From Fontibacterium sp040404065 (GTDB lineage: Bacteria > Pseudomonadota > Alphaproteobacteria > Pelagibacterales > Pelagibacteraceae), in assembly GCA_040404065.1 (NCBI GenBank), contig JBBAJM010000001.1: 64,000 bases of DNA, one strand, 5' to 3'. Of this stretch, positions 8,007 to 15,837 are shown piece after piece (positions within the stretch are counted from its first letter, which is position 1; every line of letters begins with the position of its first letter). The notes beneath the pieces were generated by a model that did no database searches, was not told the DNA's origin, and saw nothing but the letters and a program-made list of their open reading frames with translations. Both the position numbers and the translations under genes were made by a program.

Positions 8007-8351
8007 TTATTTAATGATTTTTAAATATTTTGCAGAATGTTTTTTTGAAATAATCTTTAAAATGGAGTTTAAATTATCAGAGCTTTTAATCACGGAACCA
8101 TTTGCTTCTTTTAATTGATATTTGTTTTTATCTTTATTATTTAATTTTTTTGATATTTGAAAAAGAGGAGTTTCTGTAGCTTTTCTATAAATTTCAAAAC
8201 TCACCATATTTTTACTCATATAAATTCCATAATCTTTCCATTCACCAACTGAAACCATTGAGCCGTAAAGATTTAATATTTCTTGAAGTTCTTTTTTATT
8301 AAAAAAATTTTCTTTATTAAGATTATTGTTTTGAATTAGATGTAGTTTCAT
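8007..8351 (-). CDS. DUF2794 family protein
   Basis: This 114-residue soluble protein is not assigned a function. The conserved DUF2794 pattern is visible: a tryptophan-aspartate-tyrosine strand (GEWKDYGIYM), then VSFEIYRKATETPLFQISKKL, which matches the family's VFSFFRRASERPLYRIEK stretch, then a C-terminal strand ending in an L-x-x-ILKII helix. Its ATG overlaps the yciB stop (TGATG at 8349-8353), so translation is coupled. DUF2794 is essentially an alphaproteobacterial family, which helps place the organism. Confidence 0.75.
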   Translation of the reverse strand: MKLHLIQNNNLNKENFFNKKELQEILNLYGSMVSVGEWKDYGIYMSKNMVSFEIYRKATETPLFQISKKLNNKDKNKYQLKEANGSVIKSSDNLNSILKIISKKHSAKYLKIIK

Positions 8352-8890
8352 CAGTCATATTTATGTTTTCTAATCATGTATACTTGTAAAGCCGTAAACG
8401 CTAAGCTTATTGGAACAATACCAAATACTTTAAAACTCACCCAAAAAGCCTCAGTTTGTGTTCGCCAAATACATTCATTTAAAACCCCTAAAAAAATAAA
8501 AAAATATATCCAGTGGTTAGTGACTCGACTCCATCCATCATCAGAAATTTTTACGGTTTCAAATATATTTTTTAGTACAAGTTTCTTTTGAAAAAATTTT
8601 GTATAGATTAAAGCTGCTGCAAAAATAGCATTAATAAAAGTCGGCTTCATAAAGAAAAATATTTTATTATTAAAGTATATTGCAAGTCCGCCAAATACTG
8701 CAATGAAAGTAGCACCAACAACTGCAATGATAGGGATTCTTTTTTCTATCATATAGCTAATAATAACCGACAGTATGGTCGTCATTATTAACACAATGAT
8801 TCCACTGTTCATTCCACTCTTTCTGTAAGTTAAAAAGAATAGTAATAATGGACCTAGTTCTAAAAGAAATTTTATGAGACTTTTATTCAT
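8351..8890 (-). CDS. yciB: Inner-membrane septation-associated protein YciB (IspZ)
   Basis: YciB is an inner-membrane protein tied to cell-envelope synthesis and septation. The 179-residue form starts at ATG (complement of 8888-8890), giving MNKSLIKFLLELGPLLLFF, the canonical N-terminus. Five or so helices follow, with the family motifs KPTFINAIFAAALI and a late NECIWRTQTEAFWVSFKVFG. The frame is open 45 codons further upstream, but that stretch is antisense to the DUF3108 signal peptide and unlike the family. With this start, its first 17 bases overlap the first 17 of the divergent DUF3108 gene. Confidence 0.92.
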   Translation of the reverse strand: MNKSLIKFLLELGPLLLFFLTYRKSGMNSGIIVLIMTTILSVIISYMIEKRIPIIAVVGATFIAVFGGLAIYFNNKIFFFMKPTFINAIFAAALIYTKFFQKKLVLKNIFETVKISDDGWSRVTNHWIYFFIFLGVLNECIWRTQTEAFWVSFKVFGIVPISLAFTALQVYMIRKHKYD

Positions 8891-9641
8891 TCGTTTTTTA
8901 TTAATTACGTATTTAATTACTTCAAATCTAAGTTTATCGCTAGCCAAAGAATTTAAATATGATGTGCGAGCATATAATTTAAAAGTAATGGAGATTAACT
9001 TTAATATTGATGATGAAATAAACAATAAAATTAATTTTAGCGCTGAAGCTGTGGGAATTGTAGGATTTTTCGTTAAGGTTTTAGCAAAATCAACAGTTGA
9101 ATTTGATAGTAAGGATAAAAATTTTTGGAAATATGAATATCGTTATGACAAACCCACAACTAATAAATTTAGGTTAAATAAAATAAATTTTTCTAAAGAA
9201 AAAGTTCTGAGTTATGAAACAGACCCACCTCGAACTGAAGATTTAACAAAAAAAGTTACTTATAAAAAAGAAGATTATTTTGGTGTAATTGATCCTATAT
9301 TTGCAGTTAAAAAGTTATTTTTGATCGACAAAAATAACTTTGATTGCAATAAAAAAATTAAAGTTTTTGATGGAAATATTTTTTATTATTTGGTTATGAA
9401 AAAAGAGAATGACCAAATGGAACTTGATACAATTTTTTCTGATTACAAAGGAAAATTACAAAAATGTACTTTAGTCTATGAGCCAATTTCTGGTTACATT
9501 CCTGGAGATCCAAATACACCCGAGCAGTTCAAAGTTGATCTTTATTTTGGAATTGTTGGGGATAACTATTTTCCAATTTACGCAACAACTAAAGGAAAAA
9601 AAGGTATTAGACTCAAGATGTATTTAAATATGATTAACTGA
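8874..9641 (+). CDS. DUF3108 domain periplasmic protein
   Basis: This 255-residue protein has a signal peptide (about residues 1-24, ending SLSLA) and a DUF3108 domain over most of the mature chain. It begins KEFKYDVRAYNLKVMEINF, has a repeated beta-strand layout, DYFGVIDPIFAVKKLF in the middle, and the closing FPIYATTKGKKGIRLKMYLN. DUF3108 proteins are thought to be periplasmic and beta-rich; their role is not established. Only 17 bases separate or overlap the opposing yciB start, so both promoters must lie in neighbouring coding sequence. C162 and C201 might pair. Confidence 0.8.
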   Translation: MRLLFIRFLLITYLITSNLSLSLAKEFKYDVRAYNLKVMEINFNIDDEINNKINFSAEAVGIVGFFVKVLAKSTVEFDSKDKNFWKYEYRYDKPTTNKFRLNKINFSKEKVLSYETDPPRTEDLTKKVTYKKEDYFGVIDPIFAVKKLFLIDKNNFDCNKKIKVFDGNIFYYLVMKKENDQMELDTIFSDYKGKLQKCTLVYEPISGYIPGDPNTPEQFKVDLYFGIVGDNYFPIYATTKGKKGIRLKMYLNMIN

Positions 9642-9680
9642 TCTATTGAATTTTTTATAAGAATCACTAATTTATTTTTA

Positions 9681-10010
9681 ATGCTTGAAAAAAAATTGAA
9701 CAAAGCCAAGTTCTCAATTGGAGAAGTAGTGAGACATCGTTTGTTTGATTTTAGAGGAGTCATTTACGATGTAGATTTTCAGTTTAGTAATTCTGAAGAA
9801 TGGTATCAATCAATTCCAAAAGCATCCCGCCCTAGAAAAGATCAACCTTTTTATCATTTGTTAGCAGAGAATGATGAGATTACTTATGAAGCCTATGTTT
9901 CAGAACAAAATCTTTTAGCAGACGATCCAAATGAACCTGTTCGTCATCCTTTAGTAGATCAAATCTTTAAAGGTAAAAAAGGTGATCTTTATTTTAAACC
10001 TTGTAACTAA
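9681..10010 (+). CDS. hspQ: HspQ, hemimethylated-DNA-binding-like heat shock protein
   Basis: HspQ (YccV) binds hemimethylated oriC DNA in E. coli and acts as a specificity-enhancing factor of the Lon protease. The 109-residue protein has the whole domain: FSIGEVVRHRLFDFRGVIYDVD, EEWYQSIP, the QPFYHLLAENDE strand, TYEAYVSEQNLL and the C-terminal HPLVDQIF. No extra domain is attached. It follows the DUF3108 gene by 39 bases and converges on the HIBADH-like gene with only three bases between stop codons. Confidence 0.92.
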   Translation: MLEKKLNKAKFSIGEVVRHRLFDFRGVIYDVDFQFSNSEEWYQSIPKASRPRKDQPFYHLLAENDEITYEAYVSEQNLLADDPNEPVRHPLVDQIFKGKKGDLYFKPCN

Positions 10011-10013
10011 AAT

Positions 10014-10910
10014 TTAAGAATTATTTTTATCAATTAATTTAATAATTGCTGAAAAATCAAGAGCACCATCTCCTTGGGAACTTAGATCTTTATATAATTT
10101 TAGTGCTGTTCTTGCCATTGTGGCAGATTGATTAATTTGTGTAGCAGCTTCTGTGGCCAAACCTAAATCTTTAATCATAAGATCAGTTTCAAAGCCGCCA
10201 GTATAATTTCTAGAGGCTGGAGCATTAGCGACAACTCCTGGATAGGGATTGTAAACTTCACTACTCCAACAACGACCACTAGAGGAGTTAATTATTCCAG
10301 CTAGAATATTAGGATCCATTCCCATGGAAACACCAAGAGACATGGCTTCAGCAACGCCTATCATTGATATGCCAAGCAACATATTATTAGCTACTTTTGC
10401 TACCTGACCGTTGCCTGAGGGACCACAATGAACAATATTTTTCCCCATATTAGTAAGAATTGGTTTTGCCATATTAAAAATTTTTTCATCGCCACCCACC
10501 ATGAATGTTAGAGTTCCAGATTGAGCGCCTCCAGTTCCTCCAGATACAGGAGCATCAAGCATGGGATTACCTTGAGACTCAGATTTCTTTGCAACATCTC
10601 TTGCAGTTTGAGGATCAATGGTTGATGAATCAATTACACAAATTTCTTTTGGTATATTTTTTAAAATTCCATTTTCTCCTAAATAAACTTCTTTTACATG
10701 TGTTGAGGCAGGGAGCATTGTAATTACAATTTCGATACCTGAGCTTTTTACAACTTCAGCAGGTGAGTTTTTAGCTTCAGCACCAAGCGCAACTAATGGT
10801 TCAGCTAAGGATTTTACGATGTCATTTATTATTAGCTTATGTCCATTCTTAATTAGGTTTTTAACCATAGGCCCGCCCATATTGCCAAGTCCAATAAATC
10901 CAATTTTCAT
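10014..10910 (-). CDS. mmsB: 3-hydroxyisobutyrate dehydrogenase family protein (MmsB type)
   Basis: This is an NAD(P)-dependent beta-hydroxyacid dehydrogenase. In valine breakdown the enzyme oxidises 3-hydroxyisobutyrate to methylmalonate semialdehyde, the substrate of MmsA (encoded at 48273-49766 here). The 298-residue chain has the Rossmann motif GFIGLGNMGGPM (4-15), the substrate loop DAPVSGGTGGAQSGTL (119-134), and catalytic K172 with N176 in GQVAKVANNMLLG. The GRCWSSE and NYTGGF segments fit the HIBADH branch better than tartronate semialdehyde reductase, but the exact substrate is inferred. It stands alone on the minus strand and diverges from the ABC importer. Confidence 0.85.
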   Translation of the reverse strand: MKIGFIGLGNMGGPMVKNLIKNGHKLIINDIVKSLAEPLVALGAEAKNSPAEVVKSSGIEIVITMLPASTHVKEVYLGENGILKNIPKEICVIDSSTIDPQTARDVAKKSESQGNPMLDAPVSGGTGGAQSGTLTFMVGGDEKIFNMAKPILTNMGKNIVHCGPSGNGQVAKVANNMLLGISMIGVAEAMSLGVSMGMDPNILAGIINSSSGRCWSSEVYNPYPGVVANAPASRNYTGGFETDLMIKDLGLATEAATQINQSATMARTALKLYKDLSSQGDGALDFSAIIKLIDKNNS

Positions 10911-10917
10911 ATAATTA

Positions 10918-10946
10918 TTGCTATCATATTATTTGTTTTGTAACTT
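10918..10946 (+). promoter_or_regulatory. Candidate promoter for the NitT/TauT type ABC operon
   Basis: TTGCTA (10918-10923) and TAACTT (10941-10946) are spaced by 17 bases in the 65-base gap before the binding-protein gene. AGGGGA follows at 10967-10972, just before the ATG at 10976. The -10 match is imperfect. Confidence 0.35.
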
Positions 10947-10975
10947 TAAATAAAAGTTAAATAATAGGGGATCTA

Positions 10976-11995
10976 ATGAAAATTTTAAAACAGCTTTTAA
11001 TATCAATTTATTTTTTAGTATTTTTATCAACGCAGATTTCAGCCGCTGAAAAAATTAGTATTGTTGTTGGTGGAATAGGTAAACAAATTTATCTTCCAGC
11101 AAAACTTACAGAGGCGCTAGGTTATTTTAAAGAACAGGGTTTAAATGTCGAATTGATAGGAGAACAATCGCAAGCCGGAGTAAATGCAGCAAATGAAATG
11201 ATAGCTGGAGTTGTTCAAGGCGTTGTAGGTTTTTATGATCATACAATTGATCTGCAAGCAAAAGGAAAAGAAGTGATGTCGGTTGTGCAATTTAGCCAGG
11301 CACCAGGAGAAGTTGTTTTAGTATCCTCAAAATTAGCAGATGCAATCAAATCGCCAAAAGATTTTAAAGGCAGAACTTTAGGAGTAACAGGACTTGGCTC
11401 TTCAACAAATTTTATCATGATGTATCTTTCGGTGAAGGCTGGACTTAAGCCATCAGACGTCACACCTTTAGCTGTTGGTGCTGGACACACTTTTATTGCA
11501 GCAATGAAACAAGGAAAGATAGATGTCGGCATAACGACAGAGCCAACAATTTCTACAATGTTAGCAAGTGGGGACGCTAAAATTTTAATTGATCAGAGAC
11601 ATCCAGAGGGAACTATAAAATCACTTGGAGGATTATATCCTGCCGCATGTTTATATATGTCTACAAAATGGATTAATTCACATCCAGACGAAGTTCAAAA
11701 ACTTGCAAATGCATTTTATAAAACTATGAGGTTTATCGACACTCACTCAGCTGCAGAAATAGCAGCATTGCTTCCGCCCGATTTTTATGGAGATTCTAAA
11801 GAACAGTACATAAAATCTTTAGCTGAAAGTAAACGTATGTTCACAAAAGATGGAGTAATGCCACAAGGTGGACCAGAGTCTGTTCTGAGAGTCCTGCAGG
11901 TTTTCAATGAGGCAGTTACAGGAAAGAAGATCGACCTTTCTAAAACATATACAACTAAATACGTTAAAGCAGCAGCAGCTAAATATAAATTGTAA
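10976..11995 (+). CDS. ABC transporter periplasmic substrate-binding protein, NMT1/THI5-like (NitT/TauT type)
   Basis: This is the periplasmic binding component of an importer in the nitrate/sulfonate/pyrimidine-precursor superfamily. The 339-residue protein has a signal peptide (about 1-23, ending ISAAE). It then follows the NMT1-like pattern: LPAKLTEALGYFKEQGLNVELI, the GVVGFYDHTIDLQAKGK segment, and KGRTLGVTGLGSSTNFIM. The ligand cannot be read from sequence; aromatic acids, taurine, thiamin precursors and others are all served by this family. The ATPase gene starts 19 bases downstream and the permease follows, giving a complete three-gene importer. Confidence 0.88.
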   Translation: MKILKQLLISIYFLVFLSTQISAAEKISIVVGGIGKQIYLPAKLTEALGYFKEQGLNVELIGEQSQAGVNAANEMIAGVVQGVVGFYDHTIDLQAKGKEVMSVVQFSQAPGEVVLVSSKLADAIKSPKDFKGRTLGVTGLGSSTNFIMMYLSVKAGLKPSDVTPLAVGAGHTFIAAMKQGKIDVGITTEPTISTMLASGDAKILIDQRHPEGTIKSLGGLYPAACLYMSTKWINSHPDEVQKLANAFYKTMRFIDTHSAAEIAALLPPDFYGDSKEQYIKSLAESKRMFTKDGVMPQGGPESVLRVLQVFNEAVTGKKIDLSKTYTTKYVKAAAAKYKL

Positions 11996-12014
11996 ATATA
12001 TTTTAAAACCAGTT

Positions 12015-12794
12015 ATGAATTCAAATTTTTTGATCGAACTGGAAAATGTTGACAGGCGTTTTACAAGCCCTGAAGGAAAAATTATTCAAGTTTTAGATAA
12101 TTTTTCAATGACCGTTAAGCCAGGTGAATTCTGTGCTGTCGTTGGACCTACTGGATGTGGAAAATCAACTACTTTAAGTTTAATTTCTGGTTTAGCAAAA
12201 GCAAACGCTGGAAAAGTTCTAATCGAAGGAAAAGAGTTTGAAGGAATAGATTCTAGAGTTGGATATGTTTTTCAAACCGATGCAGTTTTTCCATGGAAAA
12301 ATGTTTTGGATAATGTTGCTGTAGGACCTTTGTTTAGGGGTGTAGACAAAAAAGAAGCAATAGAGAAGTCTTTGGATTGGATAAAAAGAGTAGGCCTACA
12401 AGGATTTGAGCATCATTACCCTCATCAACTTAGCGGCGGCATGCGAAAAAGAGTTGCGTTAGCACAAACATTTATAAATTCTCCGGATATTTTACTTATG
12501 GATGAACCATTCTCTTCTTTAGATGTTCAAACTAAATTGTTAATGCAGCAAGAGCTTTTACAATTATGGTCTAAACATAAGGCTGCAGTTGTTTTCGTTA
12601 CTCACGATATTGAAGAAGCAACTATACTTGCAGATAAAGTGTACGTGCTAAGCAAAAGACCCACAAAAGTTAAAAAAATTTATAATGTGGATATTGAAAG
12701 ACCTAGAATAGTAACTGAGACTAGATACACAAAAAAATTTATTGAGATTTCAAAAAGCATATGGAACGATTTAAGCGAGGAAGTGAATATTTAA
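12015..12794 (+). CDS. ABC transporter ATP-binding protein (NitT/TauT type)
   Basis: This 259-residue ATPase energises the importer. Walker A is GPTGCGKST (44-52), the Q-loop is VFQTDAVFPW, the signature is LSGGMRKRVALAQ (139-151), Walker B is ILLMDEPFSSLD (159-170) and the switch histidine lies in VFVTHDIEEA. The frame is open from 11907, but the first 36 codons overlap the binding-protein gene and resemble no family sequence. I place the start at ATG 12015, giving MNSNFLIELENVDRRF. The permease starts one base after its stop codon. Confidence 0.93.
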   Translation: MNSNFLIELENVDRRFTSPEGKIIQVLDNFSMTVKPGEFCAVVGPTGCGKSTTLSLISGLAKANAGKVLIEGKEFEGIDSRVGYVFQTDAVFPWKNVLDNVAVGPLFRGVDKKEAIEKSLDWIKRVGLQGFEHHYPHQLSGGMRKRVALAQTFINSPDILLMDEPFSSLDVQTKLLMQQELLQLWSKHKAAVVFVTHDIEEATILADKVYVLSKRPTKVKKIYNVDIERPRIVTETRYTKKFIEISKSIWNDLSEEVNI

Positions 12795-12795
12795 T

Positions 12796-13641
12796 ATGAG
12801 TGACCAAAATAATATAAATAGAGAAGAAGAAATTAAAAAGTTAGAAAAAATTTCTGTTGAAAAAGTAAAAGAACGTTGGAGATTTGTTATTTTTTATAGA
12901 TTTATGTTTTTATTTGTTACATTGGGTGGTTGGGAAGTTTTAGGGCGCACCGGGATCATCGATCCATTTTTCTTTTCTATGCCATCATCAATTGCTTATC
13001 AGCTTTATATTTGGATTATTAAAGGAACATCACAAGGACCTCTTTGGTTGCAGGTATTGGTTACTTTAGAAGAGACTGTTCTTGGATTTTTAATTGGAGC
13101 AGTAATGGGAATTATTTGTGGTATCGCACTTGGAAGAAATAAGATGCTCGCAGATATTTTTAGTATTTACATTAAGATTGCAAATGCAATTCCAAGAATT
13201 GTTTTAGGATCAATTTTTATTATTGCACTTGGACTTGGAATGGCTTCAAAAGTTGCTTTAGCAGTTGTCATGGTTTTTTTTGTTGTTTTTGGGAATGCAT
13301 TTCAAGGAGTTCGAGAAGCAGACACCAATCTTATTGCGAACGCTAGAGTATTAGGAGCAAGCGATCGTCAGGTTACTTTTAAAGTTGTTCTACCGTCAGC
13401 ACTAAGTTGGATACTTGCAAGCTTACATATTAGTTTTGGTTTTGCATTAGTTGGAGCTGTGGTTGGAGAATTCTTAGGCTCCAAACAAGGAATAGGTTTG
13501 TTGATAGCGACCGCTCAAGGAGCATTTAATGCCGCCGGTGTTTTTGCAGCAATGATCGTTTTAGCTGTTGTTGCGCTCATAGCTGATTATTTGATTACTA
13601 GGCTAGAAAATCGCCTTTTAAAATGGCGTCCTAACGTTTAA
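12796..13641 (+). CDS. ABC transporter permease (NitT/TauT type)
   Basis: This is the inner-membrane permease of the importer, 281 residues, with a charged 30-residue N-terminus and six predicted helices from about residue 32. The EAA loop that contacts the ATPase is present (VREADTNLIANARVLGASDRQVTFKVVLPSALSWI region), followed by VGAVVGEFLGSKQGIGLLI. It is the last gene of the three-gene operon. A 162-base spacer carrying a promoter-like pair and a large hairpin separates it from ccmC. Confidence 0.92.
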   Translation: MSDQNNINREEEIKKLEKISVEKVKERWRFVIFYRFMFLFVTLGGWEVLGRTGIIDPFFFSMPSSIAYQLYIWIIKGTSQGPLWLQVLVTLEETVLGFLIGAVMGIICGIALGRNKMLADIFSIYIKIANAIPRIVLGSIFIIALGLGMASKVALAVVMVFFVVFGNAFQGVREADTNLIANARVLGASDRQVTFKVVLPSALSWILASLHISFGFALVGAVVGEFLGSKQGIGLLIATAQGAFNAAGVFAAMIVLAVVALIADYLITRLENRLLKWRPNV

Positions 13642-13676
13642 TAGTCGCCTTAATTAGAACATTATTAACGCAAAAG

Positions 13677-13705
13677 TTAGACAGAATATTTTATTAAAGT
13701 ATATC
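13677..13705 (+). promoter_or_regulatory. Candidate promoter upstream of ccmC
   Basis: TTAGAC (13677-13682) and TATATC (13700-13705) are 17 bases apart. The predicted RNA start, about 13712, would fall inside the left arm of the hairpin at 13709-13759. The element could therefore place that hairpin at the very 5' end of the ccmC transcript. Confidence 0.35.
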
Positions 13706-13708
13706 CAA

Positions 13709-13759
13709 TGCTTAACTGAGTTATCTTTGATCCCCAATCTCCCTTATCTCAGTTAAGCA
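13709..13759 (+). other. Long hairpin with pyrimidine-rich loop before ccmC
   Basis: TGCTTAACTGAG (13709-13720) and CTCAGTTAAGCA (13748-13759) are perfect 12-base inverted copies, enclosing a 27-base loop that contains TCCCC and CTCCC. No T-run follows, so it is not a typical terminator. The loop is complementary in character to purine-rich ribosome binding sites. It may be a 5' untranslated structure of ccmC or a small RNA; which one is not decidable from sequence. Confidence 0.6.
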
Positions 13760-13803
13760 AACTTTCAATAACTCCCAACATATAGTAAAAAAATTCCAAT
13801 AAA

Positions 13804-14502
13804 ATGTTTGGAATATTTAAACCTAGAACCTTTTTTAATTTAGCAAGTACTAGTATTTTTTGGTTAAAAATAATTTTTATTTTTTCTATAATTATTGGTT
13901 TAGGTTTGGCTCTAGTTTTTTCACCGATTGATTATCTTCAAAAAGATACGGTGAGAATTATGTATGTTCATGTCCCATCGTCATGGATTTCGTTATTAAT
14001 TTTTTTAATTATAGGAATATGCTCATTTATAAGTTTAATTTTTAGAGTTAAAGTTTTTTCAGTTTATGCAAAAAGTTTAGCTCCTATAGGATTAGTTTTC
14101 TCTCTAATCTCAGTTGTGACGGGTTCATTATGGGGTTTTCCAACCTGGGGAACTTTTTGGAGTTGGGATGGTAGATTAACCTCGATGTTTATTTTAGTCT
14201 TAACTTATATTCTTTATGTTTTGTTATGGTCTTTTATCAAAGATTATAATTCTGCTGAAAAAATTACTAATATTGTTGGCGTCGCTGGATTGATAAATAT
14301 ACCAATTGTTAAATTTTCAGTAGCATGGTGGAATTCACTTCATCAACCATCAAGCATTACCCTAACAGCCGCACCCACAATACACAGTTCAATGTTAGCG
14401 CCATTGCTTATTATGTTCTTTAGTTTCTCCATTTTGTCGCTGATTATTTTCTTGATTAGATATAAATATGAAATTATAAATTTTAGAGTTAATAAAAAAT
14501 GA
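13804..14502 (+). CDS. ccmC: Heme exporter/cytochrome c maturation protein CcmC
   Basis: CcmC loads heme from the membrane onto the chaperone CcmE in System I cytochrome c maturation. The 232-residue protein has six predicted helices. It carries the periplasmic tryptophan-rich WWD loop (GSLWGFPTWGTFWSWDGRL) flanked by the two histidine loops (HVPSSW, and HQPS with HSSM) that hold heme. The last four bases overlap the ccmD start. No clear ribosome binding site precedes the ATG; the bases before it are A-rich. ccmA and ccmB are not in this window. Confidence 0.95.
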   Translation: MFGIFKPRTFFNLASTSIFWLKIIFIFSIIIGLGLALVFSPIDYLQKDTVRIMYVHVPSSWISLLIFLIIGICSFISLIFRVKVFSVYAKSLAPIGLVFSLISVVTGSLWGFPTWGTFWSWDGRLTSMFILVLTYILYVLLWSFIKDYNSAEKITNIVGVAGLINIPIVKFSVAWWNSLHQPSSITLTAAPTIHSSMLAPLLIMFFSFSILSLIIFLIRYKYEIINFRVNKK

Positions 14503-14696
14503 TTTCAGAATTCTTAAATATGGGTGGTTACGGTTTGTACATATGGTTATCATATGCATTTTCTGCAATTTCTTTAGTTTCTCTTTACTATTCTTCTCTT
14601 AAGAAATTAAATGTTATTCGTAATAAAGAATATTTATATCAAGAATCAGAAAAGAGTATTCAAGACCCTGTTTCCAATCAGGCAAAATCAATCTAA
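14499..14696 (+). CDS. ccmD: Heme exporter protein CcmD
   Basis: CcmD is a small single-helix protein that helps release heme-loaded CcmE from the CcmABC complex. The 65-residue product has the expected short N-terminal stretch (FLNMGGYGLYIWLSYAFSAISLV), with the helix near residues 12-30 and a basic cytoplasmic tail. Its ATG overlaps the ccmC stop by four bases, the usual coupling in this locus. The run of ccm genes is then broken: the next four genes are on the other strand and ccmE begins 3.5 kb further on. Confidence 0.88.
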   Translation: MISEFLNMGGYGLYIWLSYAFSAISLVSLYYSSLKKLNVIRNKEYLYQESEKSIQDPVSNQAKSI

Positions 14697-14728
14697 ATTT
14701 TTTAGATAATTTTTATAAGTTATTGGCC

Positions 14729-14992
14729 TCAGGTTTTAATTGACCTCATTTTTTTATTATAATTTTCATAATTTAGACCAAAAACATTAAATCTAGCTAG
14801 ATGCTGGAGTAGAAATGCGTTTGCCCCTAATTTGTATAAAGAAGCCACGTCACCCGATAAAAGAAATTTTCTTTCTTCAGTTGTTAGAGAAAAAACGGAT
14901 ATTGATTTACTAGGATCATTTTGAGTTTTAGATCTAAAATTTAAATCAAGAAGGATTTCTCTACATATCTTGTTAATTTGATATACGCTCAT
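14729..14992 (-). CDS. LigA-like small (alpha) subunit of a class III extradiol dioxygenase
   Basis: This 87-residue all-helical protein matches the LigA subunit of protocatechuate 4,5-dioxygenase type enzymes: YQINKICREILLD, then FSLTTEERKFLLSGDVASLYKLGANAFLLQHLARF. In known enzymes this subunit caps the active site of the LigB subunit and has no metal site of its own. Its start overlaps the end of the LigB-like gene by four bases, so the two are made together. It is the last gene of the minus-strand module and converges on ccmD with 32 bases between. Confidence 0.85.
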   Translation of the reverse strand: MSVYQINKICREILLDLNFRSKTQNDPSKSISVFSLTTEERKFLLSGDVASLYKLGANAFLLQHLARFNVFGLNYENYNKKMRSIKT

Positions 14993-15819
14993 TTATCTAG
15001 TCTCCATGCCACGAATGCATTTCCAAGCTCAAGTTGAGTTTCTAGAAATATTGGTTTTTTTTCTCCAACAACACCAAGCAATGCAATAAAATTTAGTATT
15101 TCACCAGCTATGTTGCCAGCATGAGCTATTTGTTCTGTTGTACTATTTTTTACCAACTCATTTATATTTGAACTTTCAAAGTATTTAACAACACGCTCTG
15201 CCCAAATAGGATCGGGTACTCCAAAAGTTTTGCCCTCAAACATTCTTGGACCTCCAACTTCTAATGAAAGGGATCCACTAGCCATAATTACCACCCTCTT
15301 TTTATTTGGCCAGCTTTCAATAGCTTTACGAACCATTTTACCAAGATCATGACATCTATTAGCAGAGGGCATTGGCGGAACAAAAGTATTAATAAAAATG
15401 GGAACTATCGGTATTTGCATATTGGGCGTTAAAAAATGCAAAGGAACTAAAATAGAATGATCAATAAGAAATTCTTTTGTAAAAGATAAATCAAAACCAT
15501 TATTAACGCCAACATTTTGGATATGTTGTCCTAGAGATTCATCAACTAGAACTTTGTACCATGGCATTGAGGGAGTCTGGTCGATAGGCCCTGCAGTTTC
15601 ATTCGAAATACCAACCGCAAAAGTAGGCCAGTTGTCATAAAAAAAAGTATTCCAATGGTCAGAGTCAAACTTTACTATAACATCTGGCTTAACATCATCT
15701 AAATAATTTTTTATAGATTGAAATAATTTTGCCACTGGCGCCTCAGGTCCTTCTTTTGCAACAGTAGCAACAAAACTAGGAGTGTGAGGTATGCCAAACG
15801 CCGCTACAATTTCTGCCAT
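14989..15819 (-). CDS. LigB-like catalytic subunit of a class III extradiol ring-cleavage dioxygenase, atypical active site
   Basis: This 276-residue protein has the LigB fold. The iron ligands of the family are present at the expected places: H12 (GIPHTPSF), H55 (DSDHW) and E240 (AGEILNF). The second-shell histidine is also there (H121, in DHSILVPLHF). The other catalytic histidine, found in the family motif SGGLSH, is leucine here: the segment reads ASGSLSLEVGGPR with L186, confirmed from the codon at 15262-15264. This may mark a subfamily with different chemistry, or a different substrate class such as a non-catechol. It is coupled to the LigA-like gene and lies 18 bases after the SDR gene. 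Confidence 0.85.
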   Translation of the reverse strand: MAEIVAAFGIPHTPSFVATVAKEGPEAPVAKLFQSIKNYLDDVKPDVIVKFDSDHWNTFFYDNWPTFAVGISNETAGPIDQTPSMPWYKVLVDESLGQHIQNVGVNNGFDLSFTKEFLIDHSILVPLHFLTPNMQIPIVPIFINTFVPPMPSANRCHDLGKMVRKAIESWPNKKRVVIMASGSLSLEVGGPRMFEGKTFGVPDPIWAERVVKYFESSNINELVKNSTTEQIAHAGNIAGEILNFIALLGVVGEKKPIFLETQLELGNAFVAWRLDK

Positions 15820-15837
15820 AAATTCCTTAATATTAAA

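Noticed and set aside
8891..9025. 45-codon N-terminal extension of YciB
   Set aside because: It is antisense to the signal peptide and early domain of the DUF3108 protein and unlike known YciB N-termini.
11907..12014. N-terminal extension of the ABC ATPase
   Set aside because: It lies within the binding-protein gene and lacks family similarity; the ATG at 12015 gives a normal N-terminus.
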